Positions 44,755 to 57,322 of a stretch of DNA of 64,000 bases are shown in pieces; position 1 is the first letter of the stretch, and every line of letters begins with the position of its first letter. Location of the stretch: contig NC_087080.1 in the NCBI RefSeq assembly GCF_026151205.1, positions 16,901,337 to 16,965,336 of the forward strand, in the 5' to 3' direction. The DNA is from Bolinopsis microptera (taxonomy: Eukaryota; Ctenophora; Tentaculata; Lobata; Bolinopsidae). Both the position numbers and the translations under genes were made by a program. The notes beneath the pieces are model-generated. The model did not search any database, had not been told where the DNA came from, and worked only from the letters and a program-made list of their open reading frames with translations.

Positions 44755-47700
44755 CTTATCTACAATTATATTGAGCGATAGAATTTCAACCGAATTTCTA
44801 GAAAATTTCGATTTGTATGGAATAAAATTTGTTTGGACCGGGCAGCAGGTGTCTGAGCTAGAATATCTATTTATATACATAGAATATGAACACTACATTT
44901 ATGATTCATGAAGAGAACTGCTTATTACAAATGCTCAAGTATAAAGCTGTTAGTTATAAAACTTTAAGTGATAAGTCCGCTTCTAAGTGTAGATGGGTGA
45001 TGAAGCTGGTTTAGTACGGTGAAGTAGGAAACATGGAGGCTACGGTGCGTGCTTTGCTTGATAATCAGGGTACCAATCTAGGCGTGCAAAAACAGTATAA
45101 TTGTAGCCGTAACATTAATTTGTCCCATACTTGGTCCGTGACAGTGTCGTAAAGTAATGGACGTTTTCTCATGCTCGGTAAAAATGGCTACAAAAGAAGA
45201 TCAAGGATAACGAAATGAAATAAATATCTCCAAAAGAGGCGGAAAGAGGCTACCATATTCACCTTGTACCGGCAAATCCTGGACTGATACTCCGAATAGT
45301 GGCACGATCCCTAAAATAAAGCGGTATAAATCAGCTAGATAATTGGGCTTTCATCGTCTGTCAATCATCTGTAATCGATTCAGGTCACGATTTCCTCCAT
45401 CGCCGAGCGGCTGGCATATGTCTAGCAGTGAAACAGGAAACATTTTATGACAAGCCAGAACTTTGAGCTAATCCGTGAGCTAATCCGTGCTAATGGTAGG
45501 GTTTTTTGGCAATCATGGATAATTTCTGGTGTTTCTTTTCTTCTAGAATATTGTACCGACAGAGACCCATGATATGCGCTCCATTTACGTAAGAGCCTCG
45601 TGATGCTGTGACAACGTTAAATTCTCCTCATTAATTGAGCCCAAATATTCAAATCACAATAGGATCGGAATTCAAAATTGACGTTTCTGCTTTCTTATCA
45701 ACTTCTGATAGGTGCCGTAAATCGATCCAATCTTCTAACCCACAAATTTGAACTTTTTGATATATTTTGGTAATTGGGATGAGGATCGAAGGATCTTTAG
45801 TGTCATTAAATGAATTAGAAGTCTCCGGTGCTGGGAGGAGAAGAACCTTGATATTATTAGATAGTCGACCCAATACGTAGCTGAACCTTTGGCTTTTGTT
45901 GTTTTTAAGTAAATATAAAGCTAAGAAGAAGTTCTAGTGATACAATATCCCCCCCCCCCCCCGCAATATTTCAAACTAAAGAAGGTGCCCCCCCCTCCCC
46001 CCCCCCCACTGCGCGGGTGACTGACCTTGAGCATTGTAGAGGGAGCAGTAAAGCTGGGTTTGATGTTCTACTAAAGATATATTAACGAACAATTTAACAC
46101 TATTTATATTTATTGAACTGTCCGGAGACCGAGCGAAATTAAAAAATAAACTGCGATAATACCTAGTGAGCTTCAGAGACGTTATTCCAAAAGGAGAGGG
46201 CGACACGGAATTATAGGCAATTTGGAATTGCAATGAGATAAGGACGAATTGATAAGGACACCATAAATAATATATCACTTCATGTAGATAATGATGCGAG
46301 GACGTCGGACGGTCGACTTTTGGACGCCTCTTTTCCATTTCACCCAAACTGGATGTTACCCCTATCCTCACCAAATTGGAGCTGTCGACATATTACAGCC
46401 CAAGCGAGCTTGAATTTTAAACCTTTTTTCTAAAGCATTGACCAAGAACATTAATATGATTTGAGAGACACCCTGATGTTATTAATTGTACGTGGGGGAA
46501 TGAATTAGATAGAATTAATCAGCTTTGATGTTTGATACCTCTTAAATCTGACGTAGAGCTTCGTCGGCTTTCTAAGATGTTTGTACACGACAGAAATAGT
46601 TCGTGCCTTACGATGACATATGGTTCCTGCTCTAAATTTTAACAATATTATAATGAAAAACTGTCGTAAAATAGTTCTGTCACAATATGGTGCGATTTGT
46701 GCACTATATTACGAGAGGGATCTCGTAATATCTCTCCTCGATATTTAATATTAATTGAAGTTAACTGAAACTACTGCCTGATATAAGGTTGGAAGAATAA
46801 CGAAATCTACTTCAAGCACTTTGTTCCTAATGCTTTCTTCTATCTTATGGGAACTGATTTGTAGAAGAACATAGAACGGCTGATTTGACTGCTGCAAGAT
46901 GAAAATAAAGTGTGGGTAACGGTGGCTAATATATTTTCCCAATAAAGTTGAAATAAAGTAGATAAAAAACTGAAATAAATAGTCATAGCTTGCTTCATAA
47001 GAAGTAAGTGTTTAGTAGTCAACATGTTTGCTGGAGTAAAGTGGATAAATAAACCGAAATAGAGTTTAAGACAAGAATTTCGCCGCGGTAAAACCACGCA
47101 CGATCAAATTTCCCTACTGCCTACAATGTAATTGTTCTACTTTATTGTATCCCAGAGTGGTGTTTGGCGCACATGTAACATGATAATCGTTTTCGATATA
47201 TTTGGCGTGCCACGTGCAGAACTTGAAAATTCTGCGCGCATTTTTGTAGTGTCGCGTTGATCTGTGTACGTGTGGTTTGGTTGTAGATCATTTCATATTT
47301 TGCGCGGTTTGTTTTGTGTTCACGATGTGTATTATGTCACGTCATATTATTGCATCGTCGTAATAAGTATGCCAACTTTTTTGACTGGAATAGAATATTC
47401 TGTCTCATCTTAGTTATTATAACTATAAGTATCTAACATAAACTAATACATTTTGATGCTTACTCGACACATCTACAGGCTACAGCACCATCGACTATAT
47501 AGGAATCTTTAAAAGCATACCGCAATCTTGATCTTAGTTGCTTCTTGAATGTAAATGTAAAGTAACATCTGTTCTTAAATATGTAAATGTAATCGCTTTT
47601 TACCATTCAGTGTCAATCAACTGTTAAATAATCGGCCACGAGTTTATCAGCTGATGTAATAATTTAGTTTGTTCTGAATTTTATCACTCGGTAATTTATT

Positions 47701-48099
47701 AAAAAACTAGCGGCAATAGCGGATGAATAGTGGAACCTAGCGGATGCCTAGCGGATGCCTAGCGGAGAGCTAGCGGAAATTTAACAGTCGTCAAGCACCT
47801 AAAACTGGTTGCTATGCCTGCAATTAATTAACACATAACTGGCGTCGCGCGCGCAAAATAGGTTCCTTTTATACACATAATTATATGGGAGTGGTCCATA
47901 TTGCGAAGGAGCAGACTTTTGTCATCATCGTAGGACCGTCGAGCCACCTCATATATCCAAACCCGATTACTTATTCCCTACGATCTTTTTGCCTTCGGCA
48001 AGAGCAGGGAAAAAAATAAGCTGATTGGAATGAAGTCTGAAGGGTAAAACGATCACTTATAAAGTCGAGCCCCTGAATACCTAGATTTACCGGAAGTTA

Positions 48100-48136
48100 G
48101 AAGTAGGAGACTTCCGGTCCGGAAGTCTCCTACTTC
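48100..48136. repeat. Perfect 37-bp palindrome (18-bp arms)
   Basis: GAAGTAGGAGACTTCCGG at 48100-48117 and its exact complement at 48119-48136, separated by one T. Such a short spacer would extrude readily as a cruciform. Confidence 0.95.
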
Positions 48137-49130
48137 CTTCAGGGAGAAATAAAACTAAATTTAACACAACCTTTACCTCCCCAAATAAGCAAGAAAGTTT
48201 TCGAATCTCGGCGATTGGGACTTTTCCAGACAGTAAAGATTTTGCAGACACAAATAATTTACAAATTGGTGCTAACACTTTTTGAATTGAACATGCAACC
48301 TTTTTAATAAGAGACAATTCCAGAGTTAACTAAAACAAATTACCATAACAGTCTGAATAATGTCGAGAGGAGGAAATGTGTTTACTTTTAAATAAGGTTC
48401 CTTGTTGATTCGCACTGGACGGACCGCGTTCAGACGTCACTCTACCACAGAACCAGACCGGTTATTCAAATTATCCTAGGTATTTTTATTACATTTACTC
48501 AGTCCAAAAATTCAATACTTTTAAAGATTTTCCATTTGCCAGAGCGATGGTCAGTTCAAAAATGACACTTTGTCTGAAACTTGCTCGGAAATATTTCACC
48601 ACGACCTACGCTCAAATACTTGTATGGTGTCCTGGAAAAGTGTTGTCATGGAAACGTAACTTGCGAGCATGCGCATGAGCAGCCGAATGACGGTAGGTAT
48701 CGTAATTAGAGCATTTATAGTGAGGTATTGCGGAGGTATTGCGGAGGTATGCTGTCCTAAAACGTCACATTTGTTGTCACGGGACACGGCTGGACGGAAA
48801 TAAATAAAGTGTGTGGGAGAATAGGACTGCCAACTATGAACAAGATAGGGGGATACTTATAAGATAATTATATTTCGGGGGAATTAATTTCGGTTAATTT
48901 GCGTTGAAAGATTAACGCTTCCCTTTATTTTCACACCCCTTCATCAGCCGAGCATTTGGTGGATTAACGAGAATTATGGTTAATTGGTTTTTACGAATCA
49001 AGGAAGACTAAAAATAATTTTTGTTTTCAGCTAATTATAAACAATTTGCTGCGGTACAATCAAGACCAAGGAAGCTCTGTTTTCAATATAAGTTGATTAA
49101 TTATGATACTGATTGATTACTACCGAGATG

Positions 49131-49203
49131 CTGCTTTCTCTGATATTTGTGGCTTAAAACAAGTGTAGCACTTGTTATAAGCCACAAATATCAGAGAAAG
49201 CAG
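49131..49203. repeat. 73-bp near-perfect hairpin (35-bp arms, 3-base loop)
   Basis: The arms at 49131-49165 and 49169-49203 pair at 34 of 35 positions (left arm starts CTGCTTTCTCTGATATTTGT). The tight loop and lack of bulges argue for a DNA-level palindrome rather than a typical microRNA precursor, though pairing length alone would allow one. Confidence 0.93.
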
Positions 49204-52200
49204 GGGACTATTTCGAGATTTTGGAGATGTAAGATACTGATACTGGTGAATATATAGTAAGATACCAGTGAATTGTGGTTCCCGGAAAATGGAACATTGT
49301 TGATTGGAGCTCCTTGAATAATCTATAAAGAATATGAATGACAAAACGTTAACTGCTTTCTACGATTAACAAGTCAGTGAAATTGTTCTTAAAATTTAGT
49401 ATTACCGGCCTAATTGATTGAATCTGTCTAAAAACCGCTTGGAAATGTTCCAGTAGTTCAATTTAATTTTCTCAGGAAGAGTGAATGACAAGCTTCATCT
49501 TTAATTGAAAATGTCTCGTTTCTTCCTGAAATCTAATTTGGCAGACTCAGTCCTGTAGTCTCTCAGATTTACAGATGAACATTCTTTGATTGTTCACTAT
49601 TGGAGAAAAAGGGCGGTATAGAGAATTAGGCCGCATTTGCTAACAATTATTCAATTATGATAAATTCTGGTTGAATACAGTAAACGGTTAATTTGTCTAT
49701 TGGAGTTGACATGACTCGTGAAATATTGGTGCTGTCAAATGAATGCCAACAGAACAATGTACATTGGTCGTGACGCACAATTATTTATTTAGTTCAAACA
49801 GTTTTGCTTCGTATTAAAGCATACGTTTCTCTAATTCGTAACAGTTATTGGATTACAAGGTGTGAATGAAAAAAGACTAGTGTTAAACTGAGAAACTGGC
49901 CCACAATTAAAACAGTGGTGCACGTTTGTTTTTGACACGTGACAGCAATTAATCAGTCGGCTATATTCTAAATACAACCAAATTCATAAATCGCTGTCAC
50001 AACAAACAAACAAAGTTCCCTCGGACCTTGTCTGCGTATCACACTAATTCTACAGATTAACCCAAAATAAATAGCTTAAATTTAGATGATAATGTAACTA
50101 AATCCTTCTAACTCACTCTGTAAACTGCTGATTTGTCCACAAAAATGGGGAGAATGTCAGAAACTTACGCCACAAAACAAAACTAAAGATTTCTTGCAAC
50201 ACAGAAATCTAAAACTGCAGACAGATAAGAAGAAATGGCCTGTGATAGAGCTGATATAAACGCTAAGACTTGTAACAATATCTAATTTTCACCCCAGCTA
50301 CGACTACTAATTAGATTGTAATATCTCTGAAAGTCCGGTTAGTCAGGAGACTACTAGACAAGTCAGAAGTAGTGGTCGGTAAGAAGACCTCCCACCTTTA
50401 ACCTGGCTTTACCTCAGTCCGGTAATTGAGATGTGACGCAGCAAACCTGCGGGTTATTGCAGACACCTTGATGAGGTATATCATGTGGTAAAACAGATGG
50501 GTCAGCTACAAGTCTATAAGTTTCTGATTAAAGTAAAAGTAAGAAGATAAGTTAATATTTAATAAGACCATCCCTTTTGATTGTGTAGAACACTGACAGG
50601 ACTCAGCAGCTTAGATAGCTGAAGAGGAACTCTAGTTTCTCAGGAAAATACTCCTCAGAAACAATAACATGGAATATGGTATAAAGTATAGAAACTTTTT
50701 AAGTTTACCTAATAACAAGTTCTCATCCATAATATACGATTTAAGCCAGACGAATAAAATAATAGAACAGAGTTTTAGCGCGGCTTTTACACCATATTAA
50801 ATCTCAAACTTGAAACAAAATAAGCAAACTTTGGGAAATACATAAGTAGAGTTTCAGAAACACTTTTACGAATTCTACTTAAGTCGACCATACACTTAAG
50901 TAGAGCGTTTCTTCGGAAAGGACCCCTGGAAGCTGGTGAGAGGTCCATTATCGGTTAATTTTAAATTACTATACTAATTACTAGTAGTATCAGGTTAACA
51001 TTAGTAGCACCAGAACCATGGGATATTGTTAGGGAACCACTGGAGTTATGGAGTAGAATTAAGAACCAACATTTCCCGTAATCAGACAATGCATTAAACT
51101 ACCACTACAATATAGTAGTTGTACAGCAATACTAAGGTAATGGGACTACTGAAATTGGTATGACACTGGATTAGAAGACACATTTCCATGTTTATAGTAA
51201 CTAACTATTACTATTAATGCTTTTCATACAAGTTACAACAAAGTATTCATGTATCCTGGGTTTGGACAGGATATTACCCGCTTAAATATTTCCATTGCGA
51301 TACATAATACTGATATATAATATATTTACAATAAATTATGCAATCACAACATTATAATCAACAAAATAAATTTAATCACAGAATCTCGGATACAAGTGAT
51401 ATACTAAATGTATTTTGAGATTCCGGATCATTATTCTGATGATGATCAAAGGATTGTTCTGACATCATATATACAAAAGATAGATAGGCTATCATTGACC
51501 AAGCAGGGCGCAGAAACCACCCCAGTATGATAACTACAGCAGTGTTAAACAGTTGTTATCACACTGGATTTTAGATTTAACACACATTTCCATGTTTATA
51601 GTAACTACTAGTAACTAGTAACCATCTTCATAGTAACTACAGCAGTTTCCTGTCCCTTGTCAAGACACGCTCTCTCTGCTACTAGTTAAAGATTTGTATT
51701 GAGAGAGCCGAGTACCAATAAGACGGTATTCATGTTCACGATAAATGTCATTACTTACACTGAATCACCACAAGAAGTTGTGAATAAATGCAAAAGTCAA
51801 ATCTGATGACACGAATAGATATATAGGAAAATTAATTTCTTAGGACAAACAATAATAGAGGTATGTTTAAAATCAATAAGGCTTGTGAAACAAATTCTGT
51901 AATTATGCGACATGAATTCTACAAAATAATTCAGTTTTCCTCTGAAGACGAAAGACAAATAATCCTCAGAATTAAGAGATAAGCCTAATTAAATGAATAA
52001 ATCTTATTGATAGATAAAAGGTTATTGATAGACAAAAGGCTACGATTTCATTAAACTTCCTGAATTCTTCAGTTATTCAATTACAAATTACAAAGGCTAT
52101 TGATCACGGTCAGCGTGAGTTAAAGCTATCGACAATTGACGTGAACTTCAAGAAAGGCAGAAGTGATGCAAAACTATGCAAATTGGAGAACAGTCAAAAT

Positions 52201-53253
52201 AATACGAAATTTTCCTACGTTTTCAATTTACAATAATCCAATTAAAAGTTGTCGTGGTTATCTTCTAAGTACGATGTAAAACTATGAACATAAGATTAAA
52301 TAACGGTTCAATAATATATTAATATTATGAAGGAGTATATTAGGACGCAATGAAACTACCGGACAACGACGTAAGGGGACTTGCCACCCCATGGCAACAT
52401 TAAAATATCGTTTCCTGTTAATATAAAAACCCTTCTTGTATATACATATAATGTCAATAAGTAAAGCGAGTTATCTAGCCGAGAAAAAGTCTCGTTCAAG
52501 CAGCCTAGTTTCCCTACGCAAACAGTAAACTCGGGATTAAGAACGAGTGCACGGGATTTCGATCGGCTGACTCTACGTAAGAGAAACAGTCACTGTACGT
52601 AACTCAGCCGCCCGAACATTGCTCTCAGTATTGATCTAATGTTGGAAAGAATTTCAATTACCTGGTTTGGAAAGAGATCTGTTCACTTCTCTGGAGGTCC
52701 GGATAACGCGGATCTAGTACATGAGAGGTAATAGTTTCGTAAAGGTGGGAAAATGAGAACACTGACATTAAGTTATTCTATATAAACAGAACATTATTCT
52801 CATCTAACATTTCACTTTTGTAAACGGCCGTGTTACACATTCATATGTGGGGATGTCTTACAGTATAACTAGAAATAATTGTCAAAAGCACACAATATTA
52901 GAATTGGTCGTTGGCAAATAAAAAGTAAAAATAAAAGGTAACAACTTGTAAAATAGCTCTAGTGTGAACCATGCGGCCAGTAAGCATGAAGTAACCTAAA
53001 ACAGAAGAGACAATAATAGACAGTTGCAGCTAGTTTATCACATGTCTATTGTCTACTGACGAGTCTACTTATACTCTACCTTGGCACCGTCACACATACT
53101 GTCTACTGACGAGTCTACACTCTACTTATACTAGAGTATTATTAACTCTACCTTGGCACCGTCACACATACTGTCTACTGGCGTGGTTTTATTTACTCTT
53201 TTATTAACTCGGGGCTTTACCATGCGGTAGGAACCACACAGCTAGCTACAGAA

Positions 53254-53287
53254 ACAACAGGGGTTGTTCAATCACAACCCCTGTTGT
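53254..53287. repeat. Perfect hairpin, 14-bp arms
   Basis: ACAACAGGGGTTGT at 53254-53267, loop of six bases, exact complement at 53274-53287. Confidence 0.9.
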
Positions 53288-54188
53288 ACCCTAGCGGCGC
53301 TAAATTGGTTAAAATTCACAATAGACTTTTAATACTTTCATTAGCTCACGAACTGCAAAGAAGTTTTGTGTCTGACTTGACGGAGCCAGCTACTTGTGGT
53401 TGAATAGAGTTTTGGTGCATTTTTAGGTTGAGTTAATGAAAAAATGGCATTTACAGGATGTTCAGGGCAAACCCCGGTGAGTCTCGTGACTTCAGGTGTT
53501 AAAAACACAATGTCAGTGATAACCTAACCTCGAGACCTAACCAGAGCAAGAGATTTACTATTACAATTACCCTCCTTATTATGCTATTGACGCACATTAT
53601 AGTGCCACAAATCCAATTTGTAATGCGAAAAACATCGGGCGCTTTATCTAATAACATTATTAAAAATAAATATTATATTCGGGTCCGAGCATTAGGCGAC
53701 GAAACGATCAGTTCTCCTCGTCACAACAAAGTTACGATAATCACAACACAGAAGATATATTTTGCGACCAGATATCTATATACCGTTATTTGTGTTGCCT
53801 GAATGTACATATTTAAATCAGACATAGCTAGCGTAAAATTCATAATTACATCATCGACAATGAGATCTCCTTCCACCATATTTTCACGGATGTTCAGGCC
53901 AAAACTTTAATTTTGCGTCTGCCGCAAATCGTCTATTATTGATCACAATATCCTTGTGTTTGGAAAAGAGAGACACTGGCAGCGGTCCACTCTACCCATG
54001 ATTATGGAAAAGAGGGACACTGGCAGCGGTCCACTCTACCCATGATTATGGGTTTTGGTCAAATAAGAGATGTTAATTGAGAAATAGTTTGTTTCGCTGT
54101 AAGTGGGGAACAATGACATGACATGGCAAACTGAACTGTGGTCAATTGATAACGAGGGTGAAACTATGTCATTAAATAATTTAAAGAC

Positions 54189-54227
54189 AACCATCACTTA
54201 AATTTAGTTTGAATTTAAGTGATGGTT
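54189..54227. repeat. Perfect hairpin, 16-bp arms
   Basis: AACCATCACTTAAATT at 54189-54204, loop TAGTTTG, exact complement at 54212-54227. Confidence 0.9.
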
Positions 54228-54922
54228 TGGATTTCTCGTCATTTGATGAAGATACTCTGGAGGATAGCACACTTCTAATGATCATGATGTGCGTGACCAG
54301 TGACTATGACAATGAGTGATCAGTGACCACTGACCAGTGACTATGACAATGAGTGACTTCTCATGATTAATTAGCAGCTGCGTGACTAATCCAAAGTATA
54401 AAAGTCAAAAGTAATACTTGTTCGGAAAATGAGGGCAAGTAGTATATTTAGTGAATAGTGAATAGTGAAGGCTCATTTTCAGTGCCCGTTTGAATATATA
54501 GTATATTTATATTTATATAATTTAAATTCAATCTTATGATCACATATAAGATTATGAAAAGGAATGAAATTAAAATAAGGGCCAAAAATATAGTCTAAAA
54601 ATTGTAAATACTACAATATGCTTTTTTTTGTTTGAATCATCCATTTTTCAATTGAGTGCAGAATATTTTATTTAAGATTTGATCTATTTATGTTTTAAAA
54701 TTATAATCATGTAATAAACTGGCTAACTAACTAACCAGTCCCCAAAACAAAACGAATATTTTGAATTTTCTAGTTCAACAAAGGCTACATAAACGTGAGA
54801 ATAGCAATTCTACAAAATGCGTCCTGCATAATAACATTATGTCCACCACTAAAAATGGTGTGAACTGGAACCGATTAGATAATTCAATCAGACTAAGCGA
54901 GCTTGCAAATGGGGCAACATAC

Positions 54923-55068
54923 GGAGGTTACCAAGGTTACGGAGGTTACCAAGGTTACGGAGGTTACCAAGGTCACGGAGGTTACCAAGGTTACCAAGGT
55001 TACCAAGGTTACCAAGGTTACCAAGGTTACCAAGGTTACCAAGGTTACCAAGGTTACGGAGGTTACCT
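54923..55068. repeat. 9-bp repeat (GGTTACCAA/GGTTACGGA)n
   Basis: About 16 units. An overlapping open frame (54761-55090, plus) translates it as GGYQGY repeats, but there is no signal peptide or other support for a gene, so it is treated as a satellite. The core GGTTACC shares its sequence with the GTAACC-based intronic arrays of the GAPVD1-like gene. Confidence 0.8.
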
Positions 55069-56074
55069 GGATGGTAGAGGCGAGCTGTAGAGGCGACACA
55101 TGCCCCGTTTACTGTGATAATAAGGATAGAGACAATAACCATGCTTGTAGAGAGGGGTAATGGGATCAACTTGTAAAAAGTAGTTAGATCTTGATCGGAA
55201 AGGAAGATTACTCGTCCCGGCGCATGTGTCCCTTAACCAATCCGGAAACAAAGTTTTTGGGGAGCGTGGGAAAAAGAAGAGGGCAACGGGGAGGTCAAGA
55301 TTCAAGAATACTGAATTACTCCGAATTATAGCCTTATTATAGAAGTCATGCTATCTCCCTGCTAAAATATTTCTATAAATTGGATTATTTTTATGCGAGG
55401 GTGTTATTGAACGAGTTTACTTGGCTGTTTACATCAAAGGTAGCTCGTTTCTTCTGCACTGCCAATAATGACAAATGTTAATGCTATTCAGTCAGTATTA
55501 GGATGTCAGCCAATGAGGTTTGTGTTTTATCCGATGATGGTAAATCTGTAAATTGACTAAGGATTTATAATTATTCCATAGAAGCTGTTCCAAATTATCG
55601 CAAGTAATTATTTATTATGCGATTAGTAATTATTGATTATGCGATATTTTAATGACAATGAACCGGACGAAATGATTATCAGCAACAATTTTTCGCCGTA
55701 TTTCCGTTTTTTCTAATAATTATGATTTACAAACTACATCTTTACTCTAATGAAATCAAATACTGCGAAAAGAATTCTGCAAAAAATGAGATGAGGTATT
55801 TATACTAGCAGTGTAAACGCAAGCACGAAAAACCATCAGTTTAATAAACTCAAGTGATAAAAATGAAGCTCCTGGAAGTCTATATAAAATAACAATGACC
55901 TAGGTCAGGTGTGTCAAGAATGAAAATGACAAATTCTCAAAATAGTGGGGGAGTACGTATCCCATGAGAGCATCGAGGAGCCGTGACAGTGTTACTGTTA
56001 AACGATGAACAAGTGAGGAAGCACAGTCGGTACAAATGGACAACTCATCTGCTAATTAATTAGTTAATTACTGA
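55069..56074. other. Gene-poor spacer
   Basis: No gene, RNA or transposon recognised. Short near-repeats such as TTATTATGCGATTAGTAATT/TTGATTATGCGATATTTTAA lie near 55612. Confidence 0.5.
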
Positions 56075-56466
56075 CAATGAATGTTGCGGTAGGATTCCTG
56101 CCGCAGGAAACATATTTATCCACTTCTACCATTCTGCAGCTAAATAATAATAAATGTTCCTTATGAGGAACGTATCAGTGGTATATTCAGCTGTAAAAAG
56201 TTGTGTAAGGGAAACTGCTCTTTCCGGGGAACTGTCCAACGTTTCAACTACTCAATTAAAAGTACATTTACAATGAATGTTGCGGTAGGATTCCTGCCGC
56301 AGGAAACATATTTATTCATTTCTCCTACCATTCTGCAGCTAAATAACAATAAATGTTCCTTAAAAGGAACTTATCAGTGGTATATTCAGCTGTAAAAGGT
56401 TGTGAAAGGGGAACTGCTCTTTTCAGGGAACTGTCCAACGTTTCGACTACTCAATTAAAAGTTTAC
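56075..56466. repeat. 196-bp tandem duplication
   Basis: Two copies start CAATGAATGTTGCGGTAGGA at 56075 and 56271, with scattered differences. Each contains CTGCCGCAGG and CAGCTAAATAA. Short open frames inside are shadows. It abuts a segment near 56466 related to the repeats at 20.34 and 20.52 kb. Confidence 0.9.
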
Positions 56467-56527
56467 TGGACGGCTCCAGCCTGTCACTCTGCCATATCGT
56501 TTTGTTTATATCCATATTTTAAACACT

Positions 56528-57322
56528 TACCTTACTCGGGATTAATATGACCGGGATAAAGTGGCGGGTTTAGGGTAATTTCGCCATATTTTTCCCGAAC
56601 CACATTTTCACCGGTCGTTAATAAACCCGCCGACTCAGCTTTTAGGGTTCCCAAGGGGTATGGGTGCTCATATTTTAATCGTTGTCTAATATTCACTAAA
56701 GATGACTATTGGGACACTTGTTGTAGGTTTTTCGACTTCATTTGGCTAAAATTGCAAAAAATTCACCTTTTTGCCAAATTCTTGTCATATATCCTTATTG
56801 TCAAAGTTGATTTAAATAGGCCAATTTTTAATTTCTTAGGTATTGACTATCTCTACATAATGAAATAGGACTCAAAGTAAAAGTAACAGTTAAATTAAAA
56901 CTTGAATTAATTAAAACTGTCAATAACATGAATCAGTTTCATCAGTCATTTATTCATAATTCTAAACAATGTGAACGATGCATTCTTTCGAAGATTTTCT
57001 ACAAATTGAGTCATTATGGTTATTTGATACACGTAAACATTTAATGCTAATTCAAAACAACGAATTTGCTAGAATTATCAAATATTGATAATACGACTTG
57101 TTTCACAAGCTTTAGCAATGCGAAAATTTCTAAACTTTCTTATCTCTAATAAGGAAATTTACATCTGAGACAAAATTTTTGAATCTAAAATTGAAAGGTT
57201 GGACACCGGTAAAATGGCGACCGGTAAAATGTGGTGGGTTTTGAGCAATTTCGCCATATTTTTCCCGAACCATATTTTAACCGGTCGTTAATAAACCCGT
57301 CGTAATAATCCCGAGTAAGGTA
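56528..57322. mobile_element. MITE with 15-bp TIRs and TA target duplication
   Basis: CCTTACTCGGGATTA at 56530-56544 is matched by its exact complement at 57306-57320, each flanked by TA. Subterminal segments at both ends share TTTCGCCATATTTTTCCCGA and ACCGGTCGTTAATAAACCCG in direct orientation. There is no transposase ORF. TA duplication suggests the Tc1/mariner (or another TA-targeting) superfamily. Confidence 0.8.

Larger units (their letters stand above)
44755..54922. other. 10-kb gene-poor region
   Basis: No convincing exon, RNA gene or transposon ORF was seen. Open frames are short and domain-free. C-rich runs lie at 45949-45962 and 45988-46007. Small repeats: CCTAGCGGATG units (about 47736-47765), GGAGGTATTGC units (about 48720-48745), a duplication near 53045-53175 (ACCTTGGCACCGTCACACAT), and a 46-bp duplication at about 53957-54047 (GACACTGGCAGCGGTCCACT). 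A shared segment, CACATTTCCATGTTTATAGT, lies at about 51179 and 51583. Several palindromes are listed separately. Confidence 0.6.

Noticed and set aside
54761-55169. Gly-Tyr-Gln repeat protein on plus, or Leu-Gly-Asn / Thr-Leu-Val repeats on minus
   Set aside because: All frames of the 9-bp satellite are open by composition; no signal peptide, promoter or exon structure supports a silk- or LRR-like gene.
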